From contig OX637291.1 in assembly GCA_951799445.1 (NCBI GenBank), positions 7,380,501 to 7,444,500 on the forward strand: a stretch of 64,000 bases of DNA, read 5' to 3'. Source of the DNA: Pseudisothecium myosuroides (lineage: Eukaryota; Streptophyta; Bryopsida; Hypnales; Lembophyllaceae). A program made the translations under genes and the position numbers. The notes beneath the pieces are model-generated. The model searched no databases. It saw only the letters and a program-made list of their open reading frames with translations, and had not been told where the DNA came from. Below, one piece after another: positions 24,671 through 36,711 of the stretch. Within the stretch, counting starts at the first letter, position 1. The number at the start of each line of letters is the position of its first letter.

Positions 24671-24994
24671 TGTGGGCGCAAGATTACCCACCCTTGGTAA
24701 TAGAGCGAACACCGACCAGGTTCTATGCCTTTATCCACTTTTTTAATATATGGGGGTGTTGTGAGCGCGGTCCACTGTGCCTTCCAAGCAATGGATCTTT
24801 TTTGCTAACGTTTCCTAAGGGTCGTGGATGGCAGCGAATAATTAGTAATGCATGTAGTGACTCACAAGTTAACTGCGATGTTCAGGGTGATGGTGAAATT
24901 CTAACTCCTTAACTATCTATCCTATGTCGAGGGTAGACTGGGTAGTCGGCGTCATTTCTAACATTCCTAACTACGTAAAAAGGGGAACCCCTAT

Positions 24995-26050
24995 GTTCCT
25001 TCCATGAACCTCTAAGACTATCGTGGGTTTTTAAGACTCCACCTAGAAGTTCTACTTCTAAAGACTAATTCTAAAGTCCAACTCTTACTCTATTTTTCAA
25101 CCTCTAAATGAAACTCTAGACTTTTACTCTTTTAACTTGGCTTTAAGTATTAACTACCTACTTCTATTCTATGTTTTGACTTTTGACTCTAGATTTTCTA
25201 CTTCTAATTTAACTCTAAACTCTACCCTTGACTTTTAACTCTAGGCTTTTACTTCTAAATCAACTTCAACTCCTAACTCCCAAGTTTTAACCGTCTAGGG
25301 TAATTCTAGGTTTCACTTTTAATTCATTGTTCTTATTTCTAAACTACTCTAAGATTTACCCTCGAAAGTTAACTCTAACTTTTCACTTTCTACCGTAGAT
25401 TTTTATTCTTAATTTAACTCTAGGTTTTTGACTTGTAACTCTAAATTTTTACTTCTAAAATTACTTCCCAATTTTAACCTCTAGGTTTGACTCTACGTTT
25501 TCACTTTGACTCTAGATGTTTCTACTTCCAACTAACTCTACAATTTTACTTCTACTTCTAACTTTTAACTTCTACATTTAGCTTTTCACTCCCACTTTTT
25601 ACTCCCCAATTGACTAAGATTTAACCTTTTAATTTAATCTAAACTTTTGACTTTTGACTTTTGACTTCTACTTCCAAATTTAATCCTATCGTTTTAATCC
25701 TAGATTAACTCTAAATGTTACCCTCCTAATTTTAATTCCAACTTTTAACTCTAGGGTTTTGACTTCTAATTTTAACTTTATTCCTAACTCAACAATCTAC
25801 TTCCTACGTGGATTCTACTTTTGACTTCTATTTCCTACTCTACTTTTTACTTCCCAAAGTTAACTCCAACTTTCGACTTTTGAATTTTAACTTCCCTAAT
25901 TAAAATCTTAATTTAATTCTAGGTGTTTAACTATTAATTGATCTTTAATTCTCCTTCTAATCTAATCCTAATTTCCGTCCATTGTTCCTTGTGGATCAAA
26001 TTTAATTAAAACTCCTCTGTCCTACCCCCTATCGCTTAACTTAGCCTAAC
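24995..26050. repeat. pyrimidine-rich degenerate repeat
   Basis: About 1 kb dominated by loosely repeated blocks such as acttttaactctag and ttgacttctaattt. No coding potential. Inside the TG...CA element. Confidence 0.55.
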
Positions 26051-27189
26051 GCGGTCAGTTTACGGTCGAATCTTAATTATAAGCTGTTTTTGGAAACCTC
26101 TATTCCTAATCTATCAACTTTTGAATCTAAACTTCTAATCTACACTAATCTCGGATGCTAATCACGCTCTAAGGGCTGATTAGGAAAATAAATGCTAATT
26201 AGGGAGAAACATCAAAGATTAAATCAAAAACTCACCTCTTCACTACCGGTCTCAGAAATGACTTCGTCCCCATCCACGTGTACATCCTCACGCTCCATGG
26301 TAGTCTTTGGCTTTGTTTTGAATTTTTCCCCAAGCTCACCGCTTATTGAGAAAATATTACAATTTTTGATGATCTAAACTCCCTCTTTCCCTTCCTCCTT
26401 TTCTTTTCTTTCTTCCTCTCTCTTCTACACTAGCACTATTCCACCTAAGCTTTTATGAGTCTTACACTATGGTTTCAAACTACGAGAAGGGTTTAAATGT
26501 TCTTCCTATCCTCTTACACAATTTGCCTTTGTGTCATCCTAATCCTCCTCCCAACGGTCACCACAAATTTTCAAGATTTCCCTCCCTAAGTCTACCTAGG
26601 CTTAGACCTAGGTTACTATTTATCATCTCTCTCCTTTTTGTTCTCTACTTCATCTCCTTCTTCCTAATCTCCTTCCATTGCTCATGTGTGTATTTGGTTG
26701 ATTAGAATGGAGGTTTCAAGTGTGCGTGCAGGTGTGACGTGGAGGGTGCAATTATGTGTGTAGGAGTGATGTGAGGTGTTGACTCTCTTCCTTCCCTTCC
26801 CTTTGTTCTTTAGTCACAACTTGGAAGTTTTGGAATTTTTGGCCTTGGATCCCCACTGGGTTTAACTGGTTTTCTAAACTAGCTCTATCTCTAATTTCCT
26901 AACTAGATCTATCACTGACTTCCTAAACTAGAGTTATCACTACTTTCCTAGACTAGAGTTATCACTAATTTCCTAAACTAGAGTTATCACTAATTTTCTA
27001 AACTAGGTCCTGATTAGTGGAGAGTTTTTTTCAAACAAAAACCAAAGTTGGGGCCCCGCAGAGCATCATCCCATTGTGGTCTGAAAATCAGCCATGATGT
27101 ATGTGAGTCATGGTCAATCTACCAAATCGCAAAACCGGCCAAGTTGGGGCGCAGGACAGGCAGTGTACCGCCTCGGTTACCGGCCCTGT

Positions 27190-27362
27190 ACCGGTACTGC
27201 TGCTGGGCTCCGTTATTGCAGCTGGCTCCGTTACTGCAGCTGGGCTCCGTTACTGCAGCTGGCTCCCGTTACTGCCGCTGGGCTTCGTGACTGCAGCTGG
27301 GCTCCCGTTACTGCTGGGCTGGCTGGCTGTTGGGCTGGCTGGTTGCTTGGCTGGCTGGTCCG
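27190..27362 (+). repeat. short tandem repeat, 18-21 bp
   Basis: Repeated gctccgttactgcagctgg-like units, grading into ggctggctg repeats. Open in several frames but with no sign of a gene. Confidence 0.75.
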
Positions 27363-27464
27363 TTGGCACCACAAAATTTTTATTCACCCCAACGGGTTCC
27401 CTCAGGGGAACCCACTTAACCAATAAAAATTGGAGTTTTGGAAAAATTAGTGTTAGAGTCAAGG

Positions 27465-28045
27465 CTTCGCCGTCCGGGGGTTAGGCCCGAGGTTGTGAAG
27501 CAAGACACTCGGCTTAGCAAACCACGTATACCAGGGCTAGGTAGTTAAACTTGGCCCACCACTTCCTACTTCATGCTAAACTCTAATATCTTGGAAGCTA
27601 AACTCTGGAGGTTTCCACAAAGGTCTTGGAAACTAGACTTTGGACCTAAACACGGGGGGAGTGCAAAGCTCCGCCGTTAAGTTGGTTTTAACACCAACTT
27701 TAGGACTTTTTTGACACTTCGGGGGTTCAAGGCTTCGCCGTCTACACTTTTAACACATGTTTTAGGACTTCAACTTATCACTAGTTCAAAGCTTCGCCGT
27801 TTCCAAGGGGGGTCCACACAATGAGAGAGACTTTAGAAGAGGAAAAAACAACTAAACTTAAAAAGAAACACACATAGGTTCAAAGCTTCGCCGTCCCGGA
27901 GGGGGGTCCACTCAACAAGGAGAAGATTAGAAGAGGGTTTGGGATAACTTTAGAAAGAACATGCACAAAGGAGGTTCAAAGCTTCGCCGTCCCGGAGGGG
28001 GGTCCACTCAACAAAGAGAAGGTTAGAAGAGGGTGTAAGAATAAA
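27465..28045 (+). repeat. repeated ttcaaagcttcgccgtc boxes
   Basis: Six boxes (near 27465, 27666, 27725, 27785, 27879, 27972). The last three are spaced about 94 bp, followed by ggaggggggtccac and a purine-rich tail. They lie upstream of the TATA-like motif at 28456 and could be promoter or enhancer repeats of the element. Confidence 0.7.
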
Positions 28046-28455
28046 CAGAAAGGAAAAAAACACACAAGTTAGACCACGTGGCAACACAAAGCTCACACGC
28101 TAAAGGCCCCCCAAAGCGGCATCGCCAAGGTACAGTGGGGGCTAGCTTTAGGATTAGTGCAAGATACAACAAAAGAAACTCAAACTTCACAAGTTAGACC
28201 GCAACACGTACAAGAAGGAGAGAGAGGCTCTCCACTTACAACAAGATGCCAACAACTTCACAAAAGAGTACACAAAGCAAGGTAGAAGGACCCCCAAGGA
28301 CCTTCAAAGCTTGAAAATAAGCAACAATGGAGCCAAAAGTGCTCCGAAAACACCGTAGAGGTTTTTGGCTTCAAACACCAAAATATCCAAAATAACTTGG
28401 ACCCACGGACCCACGGACCCAAAACAAGAATTGGGGGTGTTCTAGAGAGAGAAAT

Positions 28456-28464
28456 GGGGCCCTT
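28456..28464 (+). promoter_or_regulatory. TATA-like motif
   Basis: ttatatagg within GC-richer DNA, downstream of purine-rich repeats. Candidate promoter of the surrounding element; not demonstrable from sequence alone. Confidence 0.4.
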
Positions 28465-29765
28465 ATATAGGTTTCCAAGGGCTCACCCCTCCCTCTAGAG
28501 TTCTAAGGTAACCGTATCAACGGGGATTTTCATCCTCATCCTCAAAGATTTTCATCCTATATCCTAAATTTCTACTTCTACCATCTATGCTGAACCAACA
28601 TCCTAACTTTTGGAGATTAGCTCCAATCGTCGAACGGATTGCGCCGTTGGATCCAGAACGCCGTGTTTAGTCCTAGATCCCCTTACCCCCCGTACCGAGG
28701 CCAAAAACCCATCGTAGGCTAATTTAGTTTAAAAACCAAATCGTGGTAAAATCCTAGATCTTGGGGGTCTCCTATTTTGAGAAATGTGAATAGCCTAGGG
28801 TCTCCGGTAGGTGCGAGAGAGTCGGGAAGGACTTTTGGTCGACTTCGTTTCGCCATCGTATGGTCCCGGAATGCCGGTCAACGTGGCGGGGACCCCGCCA
28901 CGTGGTTAATTCCCGAGGAATCTCGCCGGTTCGGGTACTTGCCGCTATCGGAATGTCGTGAAACTTCACGGAGCGCATTATTAACATAAAACAAGCTAGT
29001 CTAATTTTTAGTGAGATTTTATTGTAACCTGGGTAATTTCCATGAAATTCCCGTTGGAGGCTAGGAGGGTTGACCACCCGGAAAAAGGTTCTTCTGCAAA
29101 TCGGAAGATGCCGGGATTTTTCACGTGACCTCTCAAGGAGTCGCATGAAAGACGTGCGGGTGTGTTTCCGTACCTGGCACGATTGATCAATTGAGACTTA
29201 AACTGGACATTTCCTTGAATCAGCGACGATGCGGGAATCTTCTGCAGGTGGAGGAATCTTGGCGAACCGATTTCGCCGTTAGACTCCTGGCATGGGATTC
29301 ACCCTGAAACACCATACTTAGGCTGTAGATTCCTCCACGGGCCCGGTCTTGCGTGAGTGGCTCCTGCATGCTAACAATCGGGATTTTGGGAATTCGTCGA
29401 TCTAATGGGGAATTCGTCGATCTAACTCTAGGACCCGACCTAGTGGCCTCGCTGTGGGTCCCTCGGACTGACCTAGCCATGAATCGCCACATTCATGGTG
29501 CGATTTAGCCCTTTTGGGGCTGTGTGAATCGAATCCCCCAAATCTAATCTTTTCGTTATTTCTATACTATTTTTAGGCAAGGTTTGGGGGATTCTAAGTA
29601 AAAAGCACAAATCTAGACCAAATACTATAATGGGTATGACACAACCCTATTTCGGTTCTACACTCTTTTTATGGATTTTTGTATACTTTTATCGACTTTA
29701 AATTGCAAATTTCCAAAAAAATAATTCTACGAGTCCCAAGTGACAAATTGGGAGCTCACATCAAG

Positions 29766-30975
29766 CCGTCCGCCCATCCGCCCAATCCGTCCGCCGTCCG
29801 CCCAATCCATCTTCCCGTCCGCCCAATCCGTCTGCCCGTCCGCCCAATCTGTCTACCCGTCTTCCCGACCGCATCGCCGATTGCTTGGCGGACGGGCGGA
29901 CGGCATGGTTGGTGAAGAATTTTACACGCCCCCTATAGAAGACTTTTCTTGCTTTTGAAGCCGTCCGCCCGTCCGCTCGACCCCATCGCCGACCGCTTGG
30001 CGGACGGGCGGACGGCATGGTTGGTGTTGAGTATGAACTTGCTGCGGTTATTTTTGTCATTTTTGACTTCAATTTTTGGACTTTGGGGCGTATAATATAC
30101 CATTGGAAAGGTATTTCCAAGACCTTTTCAATGGTATATTACACGCCCCCAAAGTCCAAAAATTGAATCCAATAATCGTGAAAGAAGAGTTTTTTAGCTT
30201 TTGAAGCCGTCCGCCCAATCTGTCCACCCGTCCGCCCGTCCGCATCGCCAACTGCTTGGCGGACGGGCGGACAGGCGGACGGCATCGCTGGTGCTGAGTA
30301 TGAACTTGCTGCGGCTATTCTTGTCATTTTTAGATCCAATTTTTGGACTTTGGGGGCGTGTAATATACCATTGGAAAGGTATTTCCAAGACCTTTCCAAT
30401 GGTATATTGCATGGTCTGAAATTCCAAAAATTGAACCTAGGAATCGCGAAAGAAGAGTTTTCTTGCTTTTGAAGCCGTCCGCCCAATCCGTCTGCCCGTC
30501 CGCCTGACCGCATCGCCGACCGCTTGGCGAACGGGCGGACGAGCGGACGGCGTGGCTAGTGCTGAGTATGAACTTGTTGCGGCTATTCTTGTCATTTTTA
30601 GATTCAATTTTTGGAATTTCGGGGCGTGCAATATACCATTGGAAAGGTCTTGGAAATACCTTTCCAATGGTATATAGCACGCCCCGAAATTCCAAAAATT
30701 GAACCCAGAAATCGCAAAAGAAGAGTTTTCTTGTTTTTGAAGCCGTCCGCCCAATCTGTCCGCCCGTCCGCCCGTCCGTCCAACCGCATCGCCGACCGCT
30801 TGGCGGACGGGCGGATGGCGTGGCTAGTGCTGAGTATGCACTTGCTGCGGTTATTTTTGTCATTTTGGCTTCAATTTTTGGACTTTTGGAAGCGTGTAAT
30901 ATACCATTGGAAAGGTCTTTCCAAGACCTTTCCAATGGTATATTACACGCCCCCAAATTCCAAAAATTGAACCCG
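29766..30975 (-). repeat. hairpin satellite array, right, outer part
   Basis: Hairpins at 30085-30148, 30353-30416, 30621-30685 and 30889-30953, period 267-271 bp. The copy at 30353 has a degraded right arm. GC-rich ccgtccgccc blocks separate them. Confidence 0.88.
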
Positions 30976-31198
30976 AGAATCATCTCTTCGTCTATCCGCC
31001 CGCCCATCCGCCCACCCAACTTCCCGTGTGTCCGCCCGACTGCTCGTCTGTCCGTCCGACCGACCGACTGACCCCCAGACGGCGACTGGACACCGTCCGC
31101 CCACGTCCATAGCGTCCATTGTAACTAGTCGTCCGGTCGTCTGGACGTCCTGTTTTCGGACGCGATTTCTGAAAAAACAAATGTCCGGAACAACCCTG
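30976..31198. repeat. subterminal CGTCC-rich region
   Basis: Dense cgtcc / cgaccg short repeats between the last hairpin unit and the CAACCCTG end, with a counterpart at 19158-19370. Such subterminal repeats are typical transposase binding regions in hAT elements (family knowledge). Confidence 0.6.
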
Positions 31199-31206
31199 CT
31201 TCAAAG

Positions 31207-33940
31207 CCTACATATGCCACATTCAAACAAAGTTGTATTAAAAAAATTAGAAACTAAGATTTCATTATATTTGTCCACAGTGAAATACATGTTTAGCTCT
31301 AAATGCTTTTTAAAAACCAAAATATATCATTAGCATCACTATGTTTTTATTTTAAATTCCTAAACTCGTACCTTTTTCAATGTTGTGTCATTGACTTCCT
31401 TGTGATTTTTTAGTCCTTCCATTTGCTTTGCAACTCTCCTCAAAGACTACAACCTTTGATTATGTCGCATAATTTGAGGCATTGCATTTTTTCTATTGCT
31501 ACTCCGATATGATGTTTTCATAAGAGCAATGTGGAATTGCTTATACATATCTGTTGAATACTCCCATGGTAATCCGGATCTTTTAATACATTAACTGAAA
31601 TGGTTCATCATATGAACCTTTGAGGTATTAAATCTAGACCTTTGCCACTAAAACATAGAGCCTTTCAAAGCTTCCACAGCCTTGAATAAAAAATTACATT
31701 CACCTCTTAATACAACATATTACCAATTGAAAGTGAACAAAGGTGTATGGATGCTTCAAATGGAGAATGCAAAAATAGTTGGAATGTAATAACTAACAAT
31801 AGTAGACAATATACATGCACATTTGTTCATCCATGTGCTTCAGGCTCGTACTTGTGTGAAAAGTGCTTCGACATACTCTACCATACCAATCCAAAAATAG
31901 CACTATTGTTGATATAACATTTTCATCAAACAAGCCAACTAGGCATAGAACAATGACTTGCAATATTTTAACAATGGCATGGCATTAAGTAGTGATTTCA
32001 AAACCTGAACAAAATTCTTAATAAAAAAATAACAAAGTGTTATTTTGAAAATGCTACCTGCATGACAACTTGATGTTCAAATCCAACAAAATTGGCTTGT
32101 GAAACAAAATACTCTCCTTGCTCATTGCCAGGAATTTGAAATGATGGAAACCAACAATTCTTCTTAATAAAGAGGAGTCTTCTATCCAATTCCTTCAATT
32201 TGGATTGATGTGGATGAACAATAGCTATCTCATATAGGATGCCAACAATCATTTTAAATATCCCAAGGTCACTTTAGTGTAAGGTATCAATATGTATTGC
32301 AAAATAAGGATTGCCAAGTTCTGTATCGCCACCATTAAATCCCCATAGTGCGCACTTCACATACAAATGCAATTACACTTTCAATTATCAATTAAGTTCG
32401 TACATATCCATGTTTTAAATATAAACTAAATCCATGTCCAATAATCCCAATATGAACAAGATCAAAGAACTTACTTGAATAGGATGTAGCGACCAAGTTC
32501 TTCCAATCTCTGTGGCTAAATTCAGGTGCACTTGTTCCATGACTAGATAGATTTTTGCCATCTTTGATTCTGTGCGGACATAGTGTTGCATGCACATATT
32601 ACTAAGATTTCCTTTTTTGCACATGCATCTACTACAAGGGGATTGGCAAAGATTGGTGTCATATGTAGCCGTTACCTTACATGATTCCAGATGATCACGT
32701 ATATATGCAAATAGTAGAGGATAGACTATTTGTGGCTCTCCTTTGGGATCAAGTAAAGGGAGACCTGTAAAGCTTGCTTTTTTCAAAGAGTAGAAAATAA
32801 TTTCAAGACCTTGGTGTAAAAACTCCATCTTCTTGGTGGATGACAAATCTGGATACATCATTAACATTTAATAATGAAATACAAAATATAACAATGCACT
32901 TGAAACAACACATTATCTAAAACATTTTGAACATATTAACATATTAACTATTACTTGATCCTTGGAAGGTAGGATAATAAGCAAGCAACTCATGTCCAGT
33001 AGCTTCTCTTCTGTTTTCAAGGGAGATATTTCCAATTGTCATCACCAAAGGATATCCGGAGATTCTTGTATTATTCGATAACCAAGTTTGATCAAAGTAG
33101 AAAATCAATGAAGAAATCACAGCTCCCGTGCATTGTAAATTAACAAAATCTTGCATTTGATGCCACCAAGATCCAGTATTAGGTATTGTATAAATTTATT
33201 CTCCAGTGCCCAATAGGTTAGTGGTTGTCTTGGGTTTGAAATCTCTAGCATCCTCGGCAGCTGAGAATAAAGATGTCAAAACACAAATGGGGTTTTAAAA
33301 GTACAAATTGGCATCACCATTGTCAACCTCTGCAAATGTATATTTTGTCCAACCCTGCCACATTGATTATTAGAAATTCACATTCCACTCAATTAATCTA
33401 AAAAATACAACAATCCCTAAGCAAAAATTAAAAAACTAAAATAATGAAACTGGAAAAAAAATTGTTAGAATGCTTGCTTACATGTGCAATAAGATATAAT
33501 TCCTTCTCTTCATACTCTTCAATGTCATCCAAACTTCTGACTGTCATAGCTTTGAGATCAAATCGATCATCAAAAAGTAAATACAGTAATGCTTTAATAT
33601 CTTATCCAGATAGCCCTTGCTTGTTTTTACAGTTGCAAATAAAGCTTACAAGATGAAAATTAGAATCAAATGGCTATAAAGGTATATCATTGTCCTCCAT
33701 AGTTGGCAAGCTTGGAGATCCAGACATATTAGGGTTAAAAAAAGAGCCTCCTATTTGGCATCCTCCATGCAATTGTGTTGGAAGGTCATTTCTATTGTGT
33801 ATCTCACTATGACACTCAAGAATCTCAGCTACAAAAGCTTCACCAACCCCACTTGCAATTACAAAGCTAGAAGTAGAAAAATTAGCAACTATCTGCCTCC
33901 CTTGACACTGAGACCTTTCGTGACTAAATAGACTAGCCAT
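31207..33940 (-). pseudogene. Plavaka-like transposase, N-terminal and central parts
   Basis: Interrupted minus-strand frames, in order: DIKALLYLLFDDRFDL (33.6 kb); NTGSWWHQMQDFV and SSLIFYFDQTWLSNN, then SGYPLVMTIGNIS (33.2-33.0 kb); KEPQ-like PKGEPQIVYPLLFAYIRDH, then CSRCMCKK (32.8-32.6 kb); KELDRRLLFIK and ANFVGFEHQVVMQ (32.2-32.0 kb). The order DKTxLTN-like, YP-MTIGNI, YP-L-Y--D-PE-like, CxxC and EHK-like matches Plavaka transposases of the CMC (CACTA-related) group. In-frame stops occur at the GLSG-DIKA point, before PFDS, and before IYTIPN, so the gene is dead. It continues at 18530-19157 beyond the 12-kb insertion. Confidence 0.72.
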
Positions 33941-34572
33941 CGTTGAAACCTAAAAAGGCCACATCTTGTACAATCCAATGTTTTATCCATATTTACCAAA
34001 ATGCTCCAACTCCAACAATTTTTTAATGGTTACAACACTTCAAATGAACTTTATACAAGTTCTAATAAGTAAATAAGTCACTTGCATTTAGAAGGTTGGC
34101 AACAGCTATCTTACATTGAACTTGGCAAAACCCTAATTTGTTGGTTATATCATGCCAAGATAAAACCTATTGAACTTAATCTAGACCCTCAAATTCTGCA
34201 ATAGCAACAATACAAATGCAACATTCATGAAGTAGACCCATCTCGCTAGCACGGGATTAGAATGAAGGCCTTCCAAAAAAATATACCCTAAAATCTCTAA
34301 ATTTCACCTTTAGATACAGTGAAAAACCTTTTACAAGCACAACCGCACAACAAAAACGGCACAAACTCTCAAAACAATCCTTATTGATGGTGCCATTTCC
34401 ACTGACTTTGTACAATGACATGACGATGCCAAACACAAATGTGCAAGCTGCCAAATACAAAGAGTTTTAGTGCAATGGAAACTGAACGTCCTTAACAACT
34501 CTAAGTTGACAATTGAACATGACAAAATAATGCCACTAATATACTCATTCCGTCTCTCTTTGAAAACGTTTG
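33941..34572. other. upstream flank of the Plavaka relic
   Basis: AT-rich; no gene recognised. May hold the outer part of the Plavaka transposon; its terminal repeat was not located. Confidence 0.35.
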
Positions 34573-34714
34573 AGGTAGGCGCACCCATTCCCATCCGTTT
34601 ACCGCATTCCTTCCGTCACTATGTAGCAAGGGCACACATTTTCTTCTTAGAATGTATTACATTCGTACATGATGACGGAATGGGATACACAGACGGGAAT
34701 GGGTGTGTCTACCT
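34573..34714. mobile_element. small inverted-repeat element (MITE candidate)
   Basis: Ends aggtaggcgcacccattccc and its approximate inverse gggaatgggtgtgtctacct, 142 bp in total. Flanking TG (or TTG) could be the target duplication. Superfamily not determined. Confidence 0.55.
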
Positions 34715-34939
34715 TGGTCAATATATGCCATTCCCCTCAACGGAGGTAGAAAAAGCATATAAAGTTGTCTATTACTCTCAATTTCAAAAATTAAGAACAT
34801 TAATAAAAAAAATACTTACTATTTACTAGATCATTTAGTTTCAATTTCACTTTAGAAATTAACAATTTCACATTCTTCCAAAAGGTTGTAGCATATTAGT
34901 TTTATCTTTCATTGAGTAACTCCTTCCTTTTTATAATTA

Positions 34940-35260
34940 AAAAAAACAAGTATGAAGTTTTTTGCTTAAAATTTTTGACATATGTTTTCAAACCATTTTT
35001 CAACATATTGACTAAAATTCACAAGTTATAGGACATGCATATTTTTTCCTTCAAATGTTGAAAGACAAGAAACTTCACTTTTTGAAAAAGCTACTAAAAG
35101 CCTACATTTTGAAGTTTAGACACTTTGAATTTACAATTAGTGGAGATATTACTCACTCTAAAATTTTGGGGCAATGCACTTGAATAAGTTAACCAAAGGA
35201 TCCTATGGTTATGGGTTTGTTAATAAATAAATATTGATGGGAATTTTGACCTTGCTTTGG
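34940..35260. mobile_element. fragment of TTAA element, subfamily of copies 1 and 5
   Basis: In inverse orientation it shares tttcaacatattgac, aggatcctatggtta and tttagacactttgaat with copies at 1-869 and 55626-56470. No terminal repeats. Confidence 0.5.
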
Positions 35261-36579
35261 AGTGAATATTTTGAAGTAGATTTGGAGACATTCAAACATA
35301 AATTAAAGAATTTCAAAAAATATATTATCTAAAAATATTAATTATTTTTTGGACATTCTATAGTTGGATGCCTATATAAAAACATTTGAACCATTCAATT
35401 CCAAATAGTGAGGAAAACGTTACGAGGGGTTTAAATTTTGTAGGTAATGAAGGTAGAAAAAGCACATGAAGTTGTCTTTTACTTTTAATTTCAAAAATTA
35501 AGAACATAAATAAAAATAAAAAATACTTTTTGTTTAACTCAAGTTAACTTATTGACTTTCTTCCTGCATGTGGACTTTCATTGAGATGGACACTATTGAG
35601 TTCTCTTCCCGCCACATTGAGTTTTCACAGCTTGTCCTCTAGCCTTCACAGTGCATGTCATCTTCACGTTGGATTTGTGTTAGAGAGTTTTGGAAAAATG
35701 TGTGCACTTTCTACTTGAAGCCATCGCACTTAGTTTTTTTTTGCATCTAGAGGATTTATTTCCTATTTTTCCTTGTCCTTCTCTCAGGTGATCCTCGGGG
35801 CAATGCACTATTCTTGCTGTCGTTTTCATTCCTCTTTAGAATCACTTGTTTTAGTTTCTGTATCGAAGACCATTAGCATTTCTCTAGAACTTGAAGATTG
35901 GGGCTTAGGGTTCAGAGTTTTTGTTGTGATTGAGCACATAGGATTGAGTGCACTCCTTGCAGGAGAGAGAAACTTGGAGCAAGAATAGCGGCCAGGGTTG
36001 CATTGAAATTGAAAAGAGCAGATTTCAACGCTAGTGTGTCTGTACGCAGTTGATGCCCTCTTCATCAAGTAGGTTCCACAACCTTCCTCTTCTCTTCGCT
36101 TCTCTTTCTCATCTGGAGTCGCCCCCCACCTCCTCCACTTTGCTATTAGAAAACTTACAAACATCAATGCATCTTTGTGCTTGATTGAAAATCTGGAACA
36201 GAAATTACGCCATAACATAAATAGAGTTTTTTTTGCTATTGAAGGGAATGAAGGCAACAACTGCCAAAGCTCGCACTGGTTGAACTTACTTTTTAGTGTC
36301 TGTTGAAAGTTTTTTCCAAGTCCTGCTGTAACCCTACTGTTCATGGACTCTAATGAATCCATCAAATGAATTCCCAAAAATTTGACAAAAAATTTGATAA
36401 GTTTCAAAGAATCCAAGAAATCATGGACTTTGATGAATCCATCAAATCTCAAGACTAATTTGATAAGCTCTGCATCTTCCAAGAAATTGGTCCACAATGT
36501 CAAAAAAATGGATTACATTCAACCAAATGTAATCACCGATGATAATTACATATAAATGCTAAGGAGGATGGCATAATCA
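35261..36579. other. intergenic DNA with a short duplication
   Basis: No gene recognised. Around 36340-36470 the motif catggact-tgatgaatccatcaaat occurs twice about 84 bp apart. A 225-residue minus-strand frame here has no recognisable domain and is not called. Confidence 0.4.
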
Positions 36580-36711
36580 CACTAGTAGAAAACCGGGCCC
36601 GATCTGTTGTTTTGGTCGCGTTGATCATCAACAGATTTTTGTTCATGAACAAAAATCTGTTGATGATCAATGCAACCAAAACAACAGATCGGGCCCGGTT
36701 TTCTACTAGTG
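36580..36711. mobile_element. 132-bp CACTA-type MITE
   Basis: Nearly perfect palindrome with ends CACTAGTAGAAAACCGGGCC and its inverse, flanked by the 3-bp duplication TCA (36577-36579 and 36712-36714). CACTA-like ends and a 3-bp duplication fit the CACTA/EnSpm superfamily. Confidence 0.88.

Larger units (their letters stand above)
24671..29760 (+). mobile_element. 5.1-kb TG...CA element, possible giant solo LTR or LARD-like
   Basis: Starts TGTGGGC, ends GCTCACA, with a 5-bp duplication TCAAG at 24666-24670 and 29761-29765, inside the hairpin satellite. These are the marks of LTR-retrotransposon integration. No internal coding region and no pair of long direct repeats was seen, so the unit may be one very long LTR left by recombination. 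A TATA-like ttatatagg lies at 28456-28464, downstream of repeated purine-rich boxes, as in a U3 promoter. Orientation is inferred from that. Confidence 0.6.
19158..31198. mobile_element. 12-kb hAT-like palindromic macro-element
   Basis: Ends CAGGGTTG (19158) and CAACCCTG (31198) and an exact 8-bp target duplication CTTCAAAG: the hAT signature. Inward from each end come many CGTCC/GGACG-type short repeats, then ~268-bp satellite units, then a unique arm, so the whole element is one giant inverted repeat. The inner arms (about 20250-21785 and 23203-24165) are near-identical by eye, around a 1.4-kb loop. Removing three later insertions (20384-21316, 23587-23943, 24671-29760) leaves a core of about 5.65 kb. 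No transposase frame was found, so it is non-autonomous. hAT assignment is inferred from ends and duplication length. Confidence 0.8.

Noticed and set aside
28772..29492. Frames of 60-124 residues on both strands in a GC-richer block
   Set aside because: No domain, no consistent strand preference, and inside the non-coding TG...CA element.
35826..36503. 225-residue minus-strand frame
   Set aside because: Contains internal duplication-derived segments and no recognisable domain; not supported as a gene.
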